DNA from: Gemmatimonadetes bacterium bin94
Lineage (GTDB): Bacteria; Gemmatimonadota; Gemmatimonadetes; Longimicrobiales; Gaopeijiaceae
Reading direction: 5' to 3'
Length of the DNA stretch: 64,000 nt
Assembly: GCA_002238865.1 (NCBI GenBank)
Contig: MPNE01000005.1
Coordinates: 121,699 to 185,698, forward strand
Of the stretch, positions 53,252-61,134 are shown piece by piece. A model generated the notes under the pieces. It ran no database searches, had not been told where the DNA came from, and saw only the letters and a program-made list of their open reading frames with translations. A program made the translations under genes and the position numbers. How positions within the stretch are numbered: position 1 is the first letter of the stretch; each line of letters opens with the position of its first letter.

Positions 53252-53961
53252 GGGGGGGCGTGGCGCAGCTGCGTCGAACTCCGCTCGTCGCCGCGTCTCT
53301 CGTGGTGCTCGCCATCGCCTGCGGGGCCGGGGACGCAACCGGACCGGCGGCGCCCCGGACGGTGGAGTGGGTGGGGCTGACGCTCGAGTCGGGCGAAGGG
53401 CTTAACATCGCCGTTCTGCGCCCTGATGCCGCGGCCAGCGGCGTGGTGCTCGCGTTTCCGTGGGGCGGGGGCGATGCGAACCTGCTCCTGGGCCTGATGG
53501 ACTCCTACTGGGACCAGGCGGCACCAGCCGCGGGGTACGCGGTCGTGGGCGTCGAGGTATACGGTCCGGGAATGGAAGCGAACGCCGGAGCGGTGATGGC
53601 GGCCGTGCTCGATTGGATCGACGAAAACCTGGCCGGGGCCTCGCGCAACATCGTCATGACGGGTGCTTCGGCGGGAGGGGTGGGGGTCTTCCACGCCGCG
53701 CTGGCGGTGCCGGACCGCGTTGCGGGCATCATCGCCATGCCCGGGCGCTACACGGGCGCCGCCACACTGTCCGAGCTGACCGGACTCCCCGTGTGGATGA
53801 TGGTGGGGGAGAACGACGCGAACTGGGTGTCCAGGTCGCAGGCCACGGCCGAGCGGCTGGAGGAGGCAGGCGCCGAGGTCACACACGAGATTCTACCGGG
53901 CCAGGGCCATGTGCTGATCGTGTCGCAGGACGCGCTGGTGGGGTGGATCGAGGGGAGATAG
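53248..53961 (+). CDS. Small alpha/beta hydrolase-like lipoprotein
   Basis: The GTG at 53248 overlaps the previous stop (GTGA), with AGGAGG at 53231-53236, and gives 237 residues. A lipoprotein signal is visible (LVAASLVVLAIAC, Cys near residue 23). The mature part looks like an alpha/beta hydrolase: VVLAFPWGGGDANLLLGL, nucleophile elbow GASAGG (near residue 137), WMMVGENDANW (acid) and ILPGQGHVLI (base). This triad is complete. It resembles dienelactone-hydrolase or esterase-type enzymes anchored to the membrane. It is the middle gene of a three-gene set with the choice-of-anchor B protein and a propeller-amidohydrolase. Substrate unknown. Confidence 0.75.
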   Translation: MRGGVAQLRRTPLVAASLVVLAIACGAGDATGPAAPRTVEWVGLTLESGEGLNIAVLRPDAAASGVVLAFPWGGGDANLLLGLMDSYWDQAAPAAGYAVVGVEVYGPGMEANAGAVMAAVLDWIDENLAGASRNIVMTGASAGGVGVFHAALAVPDRVAGIIAMPGRYTGAATLSELTGLPVWMMVGENDANWVSRSQATAERLEEAGAEVTHEILPGQGHVLIVSQDALVGWIEGR

Positions 53962-53986
53962 GGGCAAAGTGCCGAGGAATTTCGTA

Positions 53987-56900
53987 ATGCGACGGTGGGC
54001 GGCGCTGGCGTGCGCGGTGGTCGCGTGGGCTGCCGCCCCGGCCGTCGCGCAGACGTCCGGCCCGATCCGGGTCACCCTCGACGAGGGCACCAACATCGCC
54101 GTCGCGTTGTCGCCCGATGGCGAAACCCTCGCCTTCGACCTGGTGGGCCGCATCTGGGTGATGCCCGCCGCCGGGGGGGTGGCCGAGCCGCTGACCGACC
54201 CGCTGGGCGACGCGCGCCAGCCCGCGTGGTCGCCGGACGGCAGCCGGATCGCGTTCCAGGCGTATTGGGACGGCAACTACCATGTGTGGAGCGTGGCGCG
54301 GGACGGGACGGGCCTCCGTCAGCACACGCGCGGTCCCTTCGATCACCGGGAGCCGCACTGGTCGCCGGACGGCGCCGGGATCGCGTTCAGTTCGGACCGG
54401 GCGGGCAGCTACGACATATGGATGCTCACGGTCGAGGACGGGGCCGTGAAACGAATGACGGACGCGCCCGGCAGCGAGTACGCGCCGGCTTTCGCACCGG
54501 ACGGGCGGCGGTTGGCCTTCGCGGCGGCGGGCGCCGACGACGCAGCCGGGATATGGGTGCTCGACGGGGTGGTGGCGGGGCTGGAGCCGCGCCGGGCCGC
54601 TGCCGCCGAAGGAGCGCAGATCAACGCCCCGGGCTGGAGCGCGGACGGATCGACGCTGCTGTACAATGCCATCGGGGGCGGCCGGTCGCTCCTGCGTGGC
54701 GTGGACGCGGACGGGGGTGGGGTCGCCCGGATCCTGAGCGGTGACGACGAGGACGTGTTCCCCTTCCGGGTCGCAGCCACGCCTGGCGGGTTCTTCTACA
54801 CCGGCGACGGGCGCATCCGTCACCGCGCGGTGAACGGGGCTTCCCCGCGGGACGTTCCCTTCACGGCTACCGTCGCCCTGGACCGCAGTCCCTACACCCG
54901 GCGCCCCCGCGACCTCACTGACCCGGGGCCGTTCCCGGTGCGGGGCATCGTGTCGCCCGCGGTGTCCCCCGATGGCCGCCGGATCGCCTTTTCGGCCCTG
55001 GGCGACCTGTGGTTGCACACCATCGGCGGCAACACCCAGGCGCTGACCGACGACCCCTGGATCGAGACCGACCCCGCATGGTCGCCCGGCGGGGATCGCC
55101 TCGCATTCTCCTCGGACCGGGACGGAGAGCTCGACCTTTACATATGGGACGCGTCGGGCGGCGGGATCGAGCGGGCTACCGAGGGCGCGGGCGCGACCAT
55201 GCCCGCGTGGTCTCCGGACGGCACCCGCATCGCCTTCGTCGGATCGGGCTACCAGACCGCGGTGAGCGTCCTGGATCCGGGCACCGGCGCCGTGCGCGAA
55301 CTGCGCGGCGGGCTGAACGGAGCGGGTCGGCCCAGCTGGTCGCACGACGGGAAATCGGTCGTCGCGTCGGTGCACTGGCGCTATTCGGACCGGTTCAGGG
55401 AAGGCGTTAACCGCGCCATGGTGATCCCGGCGGCGCCCCTCCTCCCGGCGGCTTCCGGGTGGGGCGCGGTCCTCCAGCAGCAGGAACGCTTCCTCGACCT
55501 GCCGCTCCACGGGTCGGTCGGCAGCCGCGGCACCGATGGTCCCGTCCGGTCTCCGGACGGCGCCTGGCTGGCCTACGTCTCCGACGGGGTCCTGTGGGCG
55601 GTTCCCACCGACGCGAGCGGAGACCCGGCCGGTTCGGCGCCGCGCCGCTTGACAGACGAGGCCGCCAGCGACCCCACGTGGACGGGCGATTCCCGCTCGA
55701 TCGCCTACCTCGCCGACGACGGGCTACGCTGGATCGGCATCCACGACGGCGCGGTGGAGGACATTCCGTTGACGCTGAACTGGCGACGGTCGGAACCGCC
55801 CGAACGGTTGCTCATCCGGGCGGGGGCGCTCTGGGACGGCCGCACGGAGGAGCTGCGCCCCGAGGTCGACATCGTCGTCGAGGGCGGCCGGATCGTCGAG
55901 GTCGCCGACCGCGATCCTGCGCGGACCGCCGCGAAGGTGGTCGATGCAACGGACGGCGTCGTCATGCCCGGCCTGATCGAGATGCACGCCCACGGGGGCC
56001 TTTCCTCCGGCGAGCAGCTCGGCCGCGTGTGGCTGTCCTTCGGCGTGACCTCGGTGCGGTGTCCCGCGTGCGACCCCCACGAGATCACCGAAGCCAGGGA
56101 GGCGGGCGAGGCGGGAAGGCGGCTGTCGCCGCGCTGGTTCGGCACCGGCGGGACGATCGACGGCAGCCGGATCTACTATCCCGGCGCGCCGGCGCTTGGG
56201 TCCACCGCCCAGGTCGACCTGGAACTCGGACGGGCCGCCACCCTCGGCTACGATCTCGTCAAGACCTATGTCCGCCTCTCGGATCCCGTCCAGAAGCGCG
56301 TCATCGAGGAGGCCCACGCGATGGGGCTGCCGGTCACCTCGCACGAGCTCTACCCGGCCGTGGCGTACGGCGCCGACGGCGTGGAACATGTGCGCGGCAC
56401 GAGTCGCCGGGGCTACTCCACGAAGGTGTCGGAGCTTTCGCGAAGCTACGGCGACGTGGTGGGACTTCTGGCGGCCTCGGGGATGACCATCACACCGACC
56501 ATCGGGATCTACGGTGCCTACGCTCTCCTCGCCGCCGACGATCCGGCGCTCTTCGACGACCCCCGCGTCGAGGCCTTCTTCCCGTGGGCCCTGGAAGCGG
56601 TGCGGCGACCGGCGAACATCGACGTGGCGCGGCGCACGGTGGAGGACATGGCGTCCCTGCCACGGCGCGTGGTCGAGGCCGGCGGAACGGTGGTGGCGGG
56701 AACGGATGCCCCCATCAACCCACCGGGGCTCAGCCTTCTCGCCGAGATCGAAGCGATGGTCCGGTACGGAGGGATGCGGACCGTGGACGTGCTGCGGGCC
56801 GTGACATCCGAATCGGCCCGGGCGCTGGGGTACGAGGGCCGGCTGGGTGCCGTGGCGCCGGGTGCGCTCGCCGACCTCATCGTCATCGGGGGCGACCCCA

Positions 56901-56992
56901 CGCGCGACATCCGGGCCCTCCGAGGCGTGCGCACCGTCATCCGGGGAGGCAGGGTGTTCGACGCGGCGGCGCTCCTCAGGCGTCCGGGGTAG
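53987..56992 (+). CDS. Exported amidohydrolase with N-terminal TolB-like propeller (third copy)
   Basis: The ATG at 53987 has GAGGA 8-9 nt upstream and starts a signal peptide (MRRWAALACAVVAWAAAPAVAQ); a GTG at 53969 is the alternative. The product has 1001 residues. Propeller blades with WSPDG motifs occupy about residues 30-600 (AWSPDGSRIAFQAYWDGNYH). The amidohydrolase domain follows, with HxH in GLIEMHAHGG (near residue 665), VTSHELYPAVAYG and VVAGTDAPINPPG. It shares architecture with the pair at 634-7766 but is clearly diverged. Encoded just downstream of the hydrolase lipoprotein, it may act on the same extracellular substrate, perhaps a peptide. Confidence 0.85.
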   Translation: MRRWAALACAVVAWAAAPAVAQTSGPIRVTLDEGTNIAVALSPDGETLAFDLVGRIWVMPAAGGVAEPLTDPLGDARQPAWSPDGSRIAFQAYWDGNYHVWSVARDGTGLRQHTRGPFDHREPHWSPDGAGIAFSSDRAGSYDIWMLTVEDGAVKRMTDAPGSEYAPAFAPDGRRLAFAAAGADDAAGIWVLDGVVAGLEPRRAAAAEGAQINAPGWSADGSTLLYNAIGGGRSLLRGVDADGGGVARILSGDDEDVFPFRVAATPGGFFYTGDGRIRHRAVNGASPRDVPFTATVALDRSPYTRRPRDLTDPGPFPVRGIVSPAVSPDGRRIAFSALGDLWLHTIGGNTQALTDDPWIETDPAWSPGGDRLAFSSDRDGELDLYIWDASGGGIERATEGAGATMPAWSPDGTRIAFVGSGYQTAVSVLDPGTGAVRELRGGLNGAGRPSWSHDGKSVVASVHWRYSDRFREGVNRAMVIPAAPLLPAASGWGAVLQQQERFLDLPLHGSVGSRGTDGPVRSPDGAWLAYVSDGVLWAVPTDASGDPAGSAPRRLTDEAASDPTWTGDSRSIAYLADDGLRWIGIHDGAVEDIPLTLNWRRSEPPERLLIRAGALWDGRTEELRPEVDIVVEGGRIVEVADRDPARTAAKVVDATDGVVMPGLIEMHAHGGLSSGEQLGRVWLSFGVTSVRCPACDPHEITEAREAGEAGRRLSPRWFGTGGTIDGSRIYYPGAPALGSTAQVDLELGRAATLGYDLVKTYVRLSDPVQKRVIEEAHAMGLPVTSHELYPAVAYGADGVEHVRGTSRRGYSTKVSELSRSYGDVVGLLAASGMTITPTIGIYGAYALLAADDPALFDDPRVEAFFPWALEAVRRPANIDVARRTVEDMASLPRRVVEAGGTVVAGTDAPINPPGLSLLAEIEAMVRYGGMRTVDVLRAVTSESARALGYEGRLGAVAPGALADLIVIGGDPTRDIRALRGVRTVIRGGRVFDAAALLRRPG

Positions 56993-57099
56993 CATGCGGG
57001 CAGCCCTCGGACTGGCGGGTCACGCCGCGGAAGAAACTCCGGCTGCGAACTGCTAGCAGCCCGTGGAAGAAACCCCGCTGCATTCGACCGGCGATGCAT

Positions 57100-57182
57100 C
57101 CGGGCTGGATCGCTTCGCTCTGCGTTGCTTCTCGGGCGAATAGCGCTGCTATTCACCTCATCGAAGCGCCTTGCCAGCCCGG
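57100..57182. repeat. Long imperfect hairpin, possible IS-end relic
   Basis: CCGGGCTGG (57100-57108) pairs with CCAGCCCGG (57174-57182) and CGCTTCG (57111-57117) with CGAAGCG (57162-57168). Inside is a smaller perfect hairpin, GAATAGC-gct-GCTATTC (57138-57154). It lies in the gene-free 56993-57276 gap, after CTGCTAGCAG (a palindrome near 57050) and a CCCGTGGAAGAAACCCC stretch. The layout recalls insertion-sequence ends, but no transposase is present. Confidence 0.5.
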
Positions 57183-57241
57183 CAGGTGGTCGCATGCTCA
57201 CAATCCGTTGCGGGTATTGAACTTGGGAGTCTGACAGGCCC

Positions 57242-57264
57242 GATTCCCGCCATTTGACTCCCGC
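57242..57264. repeat. Repeat downstream of first integrase
   Basis: Two 9-mers, GATTCCCGC and GACTCCCGC, are spaced by 5 nt. The same arrangement, 19 of 23 positions identical, occurs at 58359-58381 downstream of the second integrase. Likely part of duplicated integrase modules or recombinase binding sites. Confidence 0.5.
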
Positions 57265-57276
57265 CGATTGGCGGCC

Positions 57277-58281
57277 TCAGCCGCGAGACCGCCGCCGAGC
57301 TTCCAGTGCCTTCCGAAGCTGTCCTGCATCCGGTCGCTGGTAGCATTCGAGCACCGTCTTGGCGGTCTTCCAGCCTCCCAATGCGCAAAGCACCTTGAGC
57401 GGCTGATCCATCAGGTCGCTCGCGAACTTCCGCCTCAGCGAGTGCCAGCCCCTGCCGGGCATCGGATCCAGCCCCGCAAGAATCTGGGCTTTGCTCCACC
57501 AAGCGTGCAACCGTGCGGCACCCGTGCACGCCAACGGATTGCTGGGTGCGGGCAGCACCGGCGCCTCCCCGGTTCCGGGGTGGCGCCTGCGCGCCTCCTT
57601 CAGTGCGGAGAGCGCTTCGGCGGTGACGGGCGTGACGTGTTCGTGGCCCGACTTGTCGTGCTCGGCGCGCCAGAGGATCGTCCCGCCCTCGAAGTCGATG
57701 TCGAACCACCGAAGCTGGCGTATGGCTCCGATGCGGTGGCCGGTCTCGTGCGCGAGCACGAGCGCGAGGTGGAACCGCCAGTCCACCCCGGACGCCACCT
57801 TCAGAAGCGCCCGGTGCTCGTCCTCGCCGAGCACCACCCGGGTCGGGTTCTTCTCCGAGGGCTTCCTGAAGCCCTTGAGCGGGTTCCTGTCGAGGAGCAG
57901 GCGGCCCTGCTCGTCCCTCGACCTCGCGGCCCAGTTCAGAACCGCGATCAGGAACTTGAGGTCGTATTCGACCGTCCGGTTGGACACGGGCCTTCCGCTC
58001 GGTCCGATCCTGCCCGCGCGGCGCTCGCGGATGAAACGGTCCCAATCCCTCTGGGACAGAGTGGCCGGGTCGCGGTTCCGTCCGAAGAACCGGAGGAACA
58101 TCCGCATGGCGGCCCGGTCGTGCCCCCGCGTATGCGCGCCCTTGTTGGGCGTCACCTCCTCGCCGTAAATGTCAAAAAGCCCTCCCAGCGTGAGCGGCTC
58201 GGGCTCGGCTTCCGCCTTGCCGTTCAGGTCCGGGCCGGCGAAACCGGCGGCGAACTCGTCTGCCTGCTTTTTCGCCCTCAC
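57277..58281 (-). CDS. Tyrosine recombinase/integrase, N-terminally truncated
   Basis: The first usable start is a GTG at 58281, giving 334 residues. Homology to the neighbouring 385-residue integrase continues upstream through HREW to about WHPLG, where two in-frame TGA codons block it. About 45-50 N-terminal residues, the arm-binding part, are therefore missing. The core-binding (SAM-like) domain is about residues 25-150. The catalytic domain has Arg in HETGHRIGAIRQLRW, His-x-x-Arg in GWHSLRRKF, the Trp in LGGWKTAKTV and the Tyr in LECYQ, so the active site looks intact. It may be inactive or act with the complete paralogue. It shares the QRDWDRFIRERRAGR stretch with it exactly. Confidence 0.85.
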   Translation of the reverse strand: MRAKKQADEFAAGFAGPDLNGKAEAEPEPLTLGGLFDIYGEEVTPNKGAHTRGHDRAAMRMFLRFFGRNRDPATLSQRDWDRFIRERRAGRIGPSGRPVSNRTVEYDLKFLIAVLNWAARSRDEQGRLLLDRNPLKGFRKPSEKNPTRVVLGEDEHRALLKVASGVDWRFHLALVLAHETGHRIGAIRQLRWFDIDFEGGTILWRAEHDKSGHEHVTPVTAEALSALKEARRRHPGTGEAPVLPAPSNPLACTGAARLHAWWSKAQILAGLDPMPGRGWHSLRRKFASDLMDQPLKVLCALGGWKTAKTVLECYQRPDAGQLRKALEARRRSRG

Positions 58282-58358
58282 CCATTCGCGGTGTCCCAGC
58301 GGATGCCATCAGGCTCAGATGTTGTTGTGACCGTTGACTTTAGAAGTTCGCCCCGCCG

Positions 58359-58381
58359 GATTCCCGCTGTTCGATTCCCGC
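58359..58381. repeat. Repeat downstream of second integrase
   Basis: Two identical 9-mers GATTCCCGC are spaced by 5 nt. The unit matches 57242-57264 except at four positions, all transitions. It lies 14 nt past the integrase stop at 58395, in the 113-nt gap between the two integrase genes. Confidence 0.5.
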
Positions 58382-58394
58382 TAAACAGGGATTC

Positions 58395-59552
58395 TCAGGC
58401 CTGAACCCTCCGGCGGCTTTCCAAAGCCGTCCTAAGTTGTACTTCGTCGGCCTGCTGATAGCACCGGAGGACCGTCTGCGCGTTCTTCCAGCCGCCCAGC
58501 TGGCACAAGACCTTGAGGGGAAGGCCCATGAGGTCCGAAGCGAACTTGCGCCTCAGCGAGTGCCAGCCCCGGCCGGGCTTCGGATCGAGACCGGCGAGCC
58601 TTTCGGCCTGCTGCCACCGGTCGCCGATCATCCAAGGCCTCACGCATATCGAGGGATCCTGCGTGGAGGGCAGCACCGGAGCGTCTCTGGTTCCGGGATT
58701 CCTGCGTTGCGCCTCTTCCAAGGCGGCGAGCGCCTCGGCGGTCAGCGGCGTCCGGTGTTCGTAGCCGGTCTTCTCGTGTTCCGCGCGCCACCGGATGGAC
58801 CTGCCATCGATGTCGATATCGGTCCACTGGAGCTTGCGGATCGCGCCGATGCGGTGTCCCGTTTCGTGCGCGAGCACGAGGGCGACATGGAACCGCCAGT
58901 CCACCCGGCGGGACACCTTCAGCAGCGCCCGGTACTCCTCGTCGGACAGAACGACCCGGAGCGGGTTTTTCTCGACGGGCGTCTTCAGGCCCCTCAGCGG
59001 ATTCGATCCCAGGAGCAGGCGGCCCTGCTCATCCCTCGATCGGGAGGCCCAATTCAGGATCGCGACCAGGAACCTCAGGTCGCATTCGATCATTCGGTTC
59101 GACACGGGCTTCCCGCTCGGACCCACCCTGCCCGCCCTGCGCTCCCGGATGAACCGGTCCCAATCGCGCTGGGAAAGAGTTTCGGGCCTTCGGTGCGGGC
59201 CGAGGAAATCGAGGAACATCCGCATCGCGACCCTGTCGCGCTCCTGCGTCCGCCTCGCCTTGGTGGGCGTCACCTCCTCACCGTAGATTTCAAAAAGCGC
59301 CTCCAGAGTGAGCGGCTCGGGCTCGGCCTCCGCCTTGCCGTTGGGTGCGTCGATGAACCCGGCGGCGAACTGATCCGCTTGCCTCTTCGCGCGCGCCCAG
59401 TCACGATGCTTGAGGGAGCGGGTGAGTCTGTGCCCGTTCTCTCGCCACTCGATCTGGAAGATGCCAGTCTTCGGGTCGGGAAAGATCCTGACCCGGTTCC
59501 GGCCCCATTCTCCGGCGCCGTAGGAGCGCCGGCTTCGTTTCGTGCGTGCCAT
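58395..59552 (-). CDS. Tyrosine recombinase/integrase, complete
   Basis: The ATG at 59552 (MARTKRSRRSYGAGEWGRN) has AGAGGA 8 nt upstream and gives 385 residues. The basic N-terminus and RIFPDPKTGIFQIEWRENGH form an arm-binding beta domain; about 75-200 is the core-binding domain. The catalytic domain shows HETGHRIGAIRKLQW (Arg, near residue 234), GRGWHSLRRKFASDL (His-x-x-Arg, near 330), LGGWKNAQTV (Trp) and LRCYQQ (Tyr, near 365). The frame is open far upstream but only through the palindrome-rich DNA. It resembles phage or island integrases. No adjacent tRNA target is present, so its attachment site is not evident. Confidence 0.9.
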   Translation of the reverse strand: MARTKRSRRSYGAGEWGRNRVRIFPDPKTGIFQIEWRENGHRLTRSLKHRDWARAKRQADQFAAGFIDAPNGKAEAEPEPLTLEALFEIYGEEVTPTKARRTQERDRVAMRMFLDFLGPHRRPETLSQRDWDRFIRERRAGRVGPSGKPVSNRMIECDLRFLVAILNWASRSRDEQGRLLLGSNPLRGLKTPVEKNPLRVVLSDEEYRALLKVSRRVDWRFHVALVLAHETGHRIGAIRKLQWTDIDIDGRSIRWRAEHEKTGYEHRTPLTAEALAALEEAQRRNPGTRDAPVLPSTQDPSICVRPWMIGDRWQQAERLAGLDPKPGRGWHSLRRKFASDLMGLPLKVLCQLGGWKNAQTVLRCYQQADEVQLRTALESRRRVQA

Positions 59553-59578
59553 CGTTCGATTCCTCTCGATTCGATGGA

Positions 59579-59592
59579 CTGCACGATCTGCG
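59579..59592 (+). repeat. 14-bp direct repeat, left copy
   Basis: CTGCACGATCTGCG is present here, 27 nt upstream of the integrase start, and again exactly at 60640-60653. The two copies bound a segment of about 1.05 kb that includes both structured elements. Confidence 0.5.
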
Positions 59593-59915
59593 CACCGGAA
59601 AGATCGTGGAGAGAAGCCTTGTCCGCCAGATGTGAGCCTCGGGGCGGTGAGATCCTGCCGGAAATCGCCTCCGTGGCGATGCGTTCGTCCGCCGTTCTGG
59701 GGCTTGCCGACCTTCGAGCGGGAGGCCATGATTCGTAGGCGGTTTTCGATGCTCCCGTTGCCGATCCAGAGGTGTCCGGCATACATCAGGGTCGATGTGC
59801 ACGAGAACCGCGCTCGGACGGGACACGCCGCCGATGCCGCAACTTGCTGGCGTTCTTGCGCTTGCACCGCATATGCCGGGGCGGGGCCGTGACGCGCGGG
59901 CGCTTGCGGCCGTTG

Positions 59916-60034
59916 CCGGGAGCGACCCCCGTATTCGGCATGCCTCATACGGCACGGCGATGGTTGGGATGTGCACGGCCACCCAACCCTCGCCTGGGGT
60001 CGCTCCCGGTTCCAGCAATCCCGTGCGGGAAGGC
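59916..60034 (+). ncRNA. Structured element A (putative non-coding RNA or hairpin DNA)
   Basis: A perfect 14-bp outer stem (59916-59929 with 59996-60009, core GGGAGCGACCC) encloses two inner hairpins: CCGTAT/ATACGG and GGTTGGG/CCCAACC. After the outer stem comes CCAGCAA and a small TCCC-gtgc-GGGA hairpin followed by AGGC. The same layout occurs in reverse orientation at 60150-60265, with changed bases that keep pairing. Structure is therefore conserved over sequence. Whether it acts as RNA or as folded DNA is not known, and no known RNA family was recognised. Confidence 0.45.
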
Positions 60035-60149
60035 CAAACGGCGATCCGGGACGGGCTCGTCCCGGTCTTGCGCGCTGATGCCGAACAGCCCCACGGCCAG
60101 CCGGTCGGCGAACGGGTGGTCCGCCGCCTCGAAGCGGCGCTCGAACCGC

Positions 60150-60265
60150 CTTCCCGTGCAGGGATCGCTGGTCTGGGAGCGACCCGAGGGGTCGGGGCCC
60201 GGGGTGCGCAAACGCGCACGGCCCCGAACCCGCAGCAGTCCCTCGGACTGCCGGGTCGCTCCCAG
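60150..60265 (-). ncRNA. Structured element B, inverted copy of element A
   Basis: On the minus strand: a perfect 14-bp outer stem (60265-60252 with 60186-60173), then inside it GCAGTCC-gag-GGACTGC and a longer TCGGGGCC/GGCCCCGA hairpin with an inner TGCGC/GCGCA pairing. Beyond the stem come CCAGCGA and a TCCC-tgcac-GGGA hairpin followed by AGGC. Outer stem positions 2 and 14 are T:A and G:C here but C:G and C:G in element A, that is, compensatory changes. The outer-stem segment is 93 nt against 94 nt in A. Confidence 0.45.
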
Positions 60266-60371
60266 CCCCGCCTTCGCGTTCCCTGCGGCCCCAGCCGTCC
60301 GGACAACAAGGCGCAAGACCTTTGCGCTCAGCGGCTTCAGCCGACCGGTCGGTGCGCACGCCTGGAGCGCC

Positions 60372-60391
60372 GGGGTGCGCAACCGCACCCC
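60372..60391. repeat. Perfect 8-bp hairpin
   Basis: GGGGTGCG-caac-CGCACCCC, with a 4-nt loop. The sequence GGTGCGCAA inside it is shared with structured element B and with a site near 60438. Confidence 0.5.
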
Positions 60392-60537
60392 ATGTCGTTT
60401 TCGCGGGCGTATGCGGCCATGACCCGCGCCGCCGGAGGTGCGCAACTCGCCACGAAGCGAAGTCGTCGCGTTTCACCGCGATGGCGCGGCGCACCACCGC
60501 CGCTCCCGGCGCGGAGTACTTGTGGTTGGGGGTCCAA

Positions 60538-60582
60538 GGGGGCGGAGCGCCCCCCTGCCAGCCCTCCGTGTTCAACACGGAG
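60538..60582. repeat. Two adjacent hairpins
   Basis: GGGGGCG-gag-CGCCCCC (60538-60554) is followed 9 nt later by CTCCGTG-ttcaa-CACGGAG (60564-60582). Both have perfect 7-bp stems. They could serve as a terminator for a transcript covering the structured elements, although no T-run follows. Confidence 0.45.
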
Positions 60583-60639
60583 TCGGCGGATTGCCAAGGG
60601 CCTAAATGACGGCAGGGAATCGTATAAAGTCTTACGGGG

Positions 60640-60653
60640 CTGCACGATCTGCG
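60640..60653 (+). repeat. 14-bp direct repeat, right copy
   Basis: CTGCACGATCTGCG, identical to 59579-59592. The flanking bases differ (cttacgggg on the left here against gattcgatgga there), so the match is limited to these 14 positions. Confidence 0.5.
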
Positions 60654-61006
60654 TTTCCTGCCGTTGGACTGGACCTTGCTGGACCGTGCGGCGAAAGCGG
60701 GAAAAACGGACTTGAATGGCGGGACCCCCACCCGCGTCCTCATCGCCGCCGGAGGTCCTGGAGGCGAGCCTCGCCCAACAGGAGGGAGCCGCTTCTCAGC
60801 GCCAAGACCGTCGAGGGCTACATCGCGCGGGCCTGGGGCTGCACACGCGGCGTTGTCTGGTCCGGCGTGCGGTCGGAACATCGTTCCCACTGACCCGCCT
60901 CGGCGCACTCGCAAACCCTTTCAAAATGCCTTCGCCCGTGAAGGGCAAGTCGCGGTTTCCCGCGGCGCAGACTCCCCGTGGCGGGGATTTCCCCGCACGG
61001 TGCGGT

Positions 61007-61042
61007 GGTTTTCCCTCTCGAGTTAGGGGGTTTTCCCTCTCG
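61007..61042 (+). promoter_or_regulatory. Paired 14-bp direct repeats before the peptide operon
   Basis: GGTTTTCCCTCTCG occurs at 61007-61020 and 61029-61042, start-to-start distance 22 bp, about two helical turns. The pair lies about 95 nt upstream of the peptide start and in the only T-rich part of the intergenic region. A regulator binding both repeats on one DNA face is a reasonable inference; no clear -10 follows. Confidence 0.4.
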
Positions 61043-61134
61043 CAGTGCTGACAGCCGTTGCCCATATTGGAGTAGCTGCTGATTACCGGGCGGGGGATCG
61101 ACGCCCGCGCATTGGCCGCCTCAAGGAGGAGGGA

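Larger units (their letters stand above)
59553..61134. other. Palindrome-rich region without convincing genes
   Basis: About 1.6 kb between the complete integrase and the small-peptide gene. ORFs occur in all frames, but they are Arg/Pro-rich with no start context, no recognisable motif and no single frame dominating. The region instead carries a pair of large inverted structured elements (59916-60034 and 60150-60265), several perfect hairpins (60372-60391, 60538-60582), a 14-bp direct repeat at its flanks (59579 and 60640) and 14-bp direct repeats just before the peptide gene. The motif GGTGCGCAA occurs three times, near 60203, 60375 and 60438. I see nothing else in 59593-59915, 60266-60371 and 60654-61006. 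Confidence 0.6.

Noticed and set aside
59916..60265. Integron attC sites
   Set aside because: The inverted arrangement and size are superficially similar, but no GTTRRRY core is placed correctly, there are no gene cassettes, and the recombinases are not of the IntI type.
59795..60715. A 306-codon plus-strand ORF across the structured elements
   Set aside because: The product is Arg/Pro/Gly-rich with no motif or start signal, competing ORFs overlap it in other frames, and the DNA is explained better by paired stems.
59553..60914. Upstream extension of the complete integrase frame
   Set aside because: The integrase has a good start and ribosome binding site at 59552; the extension passes through palindromes and has no homology.
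59553..61134. Retron or other reverse-transcriptase-linked RNA
   Set aside because: No reverse transcriptase gene is present anywhere in the window.
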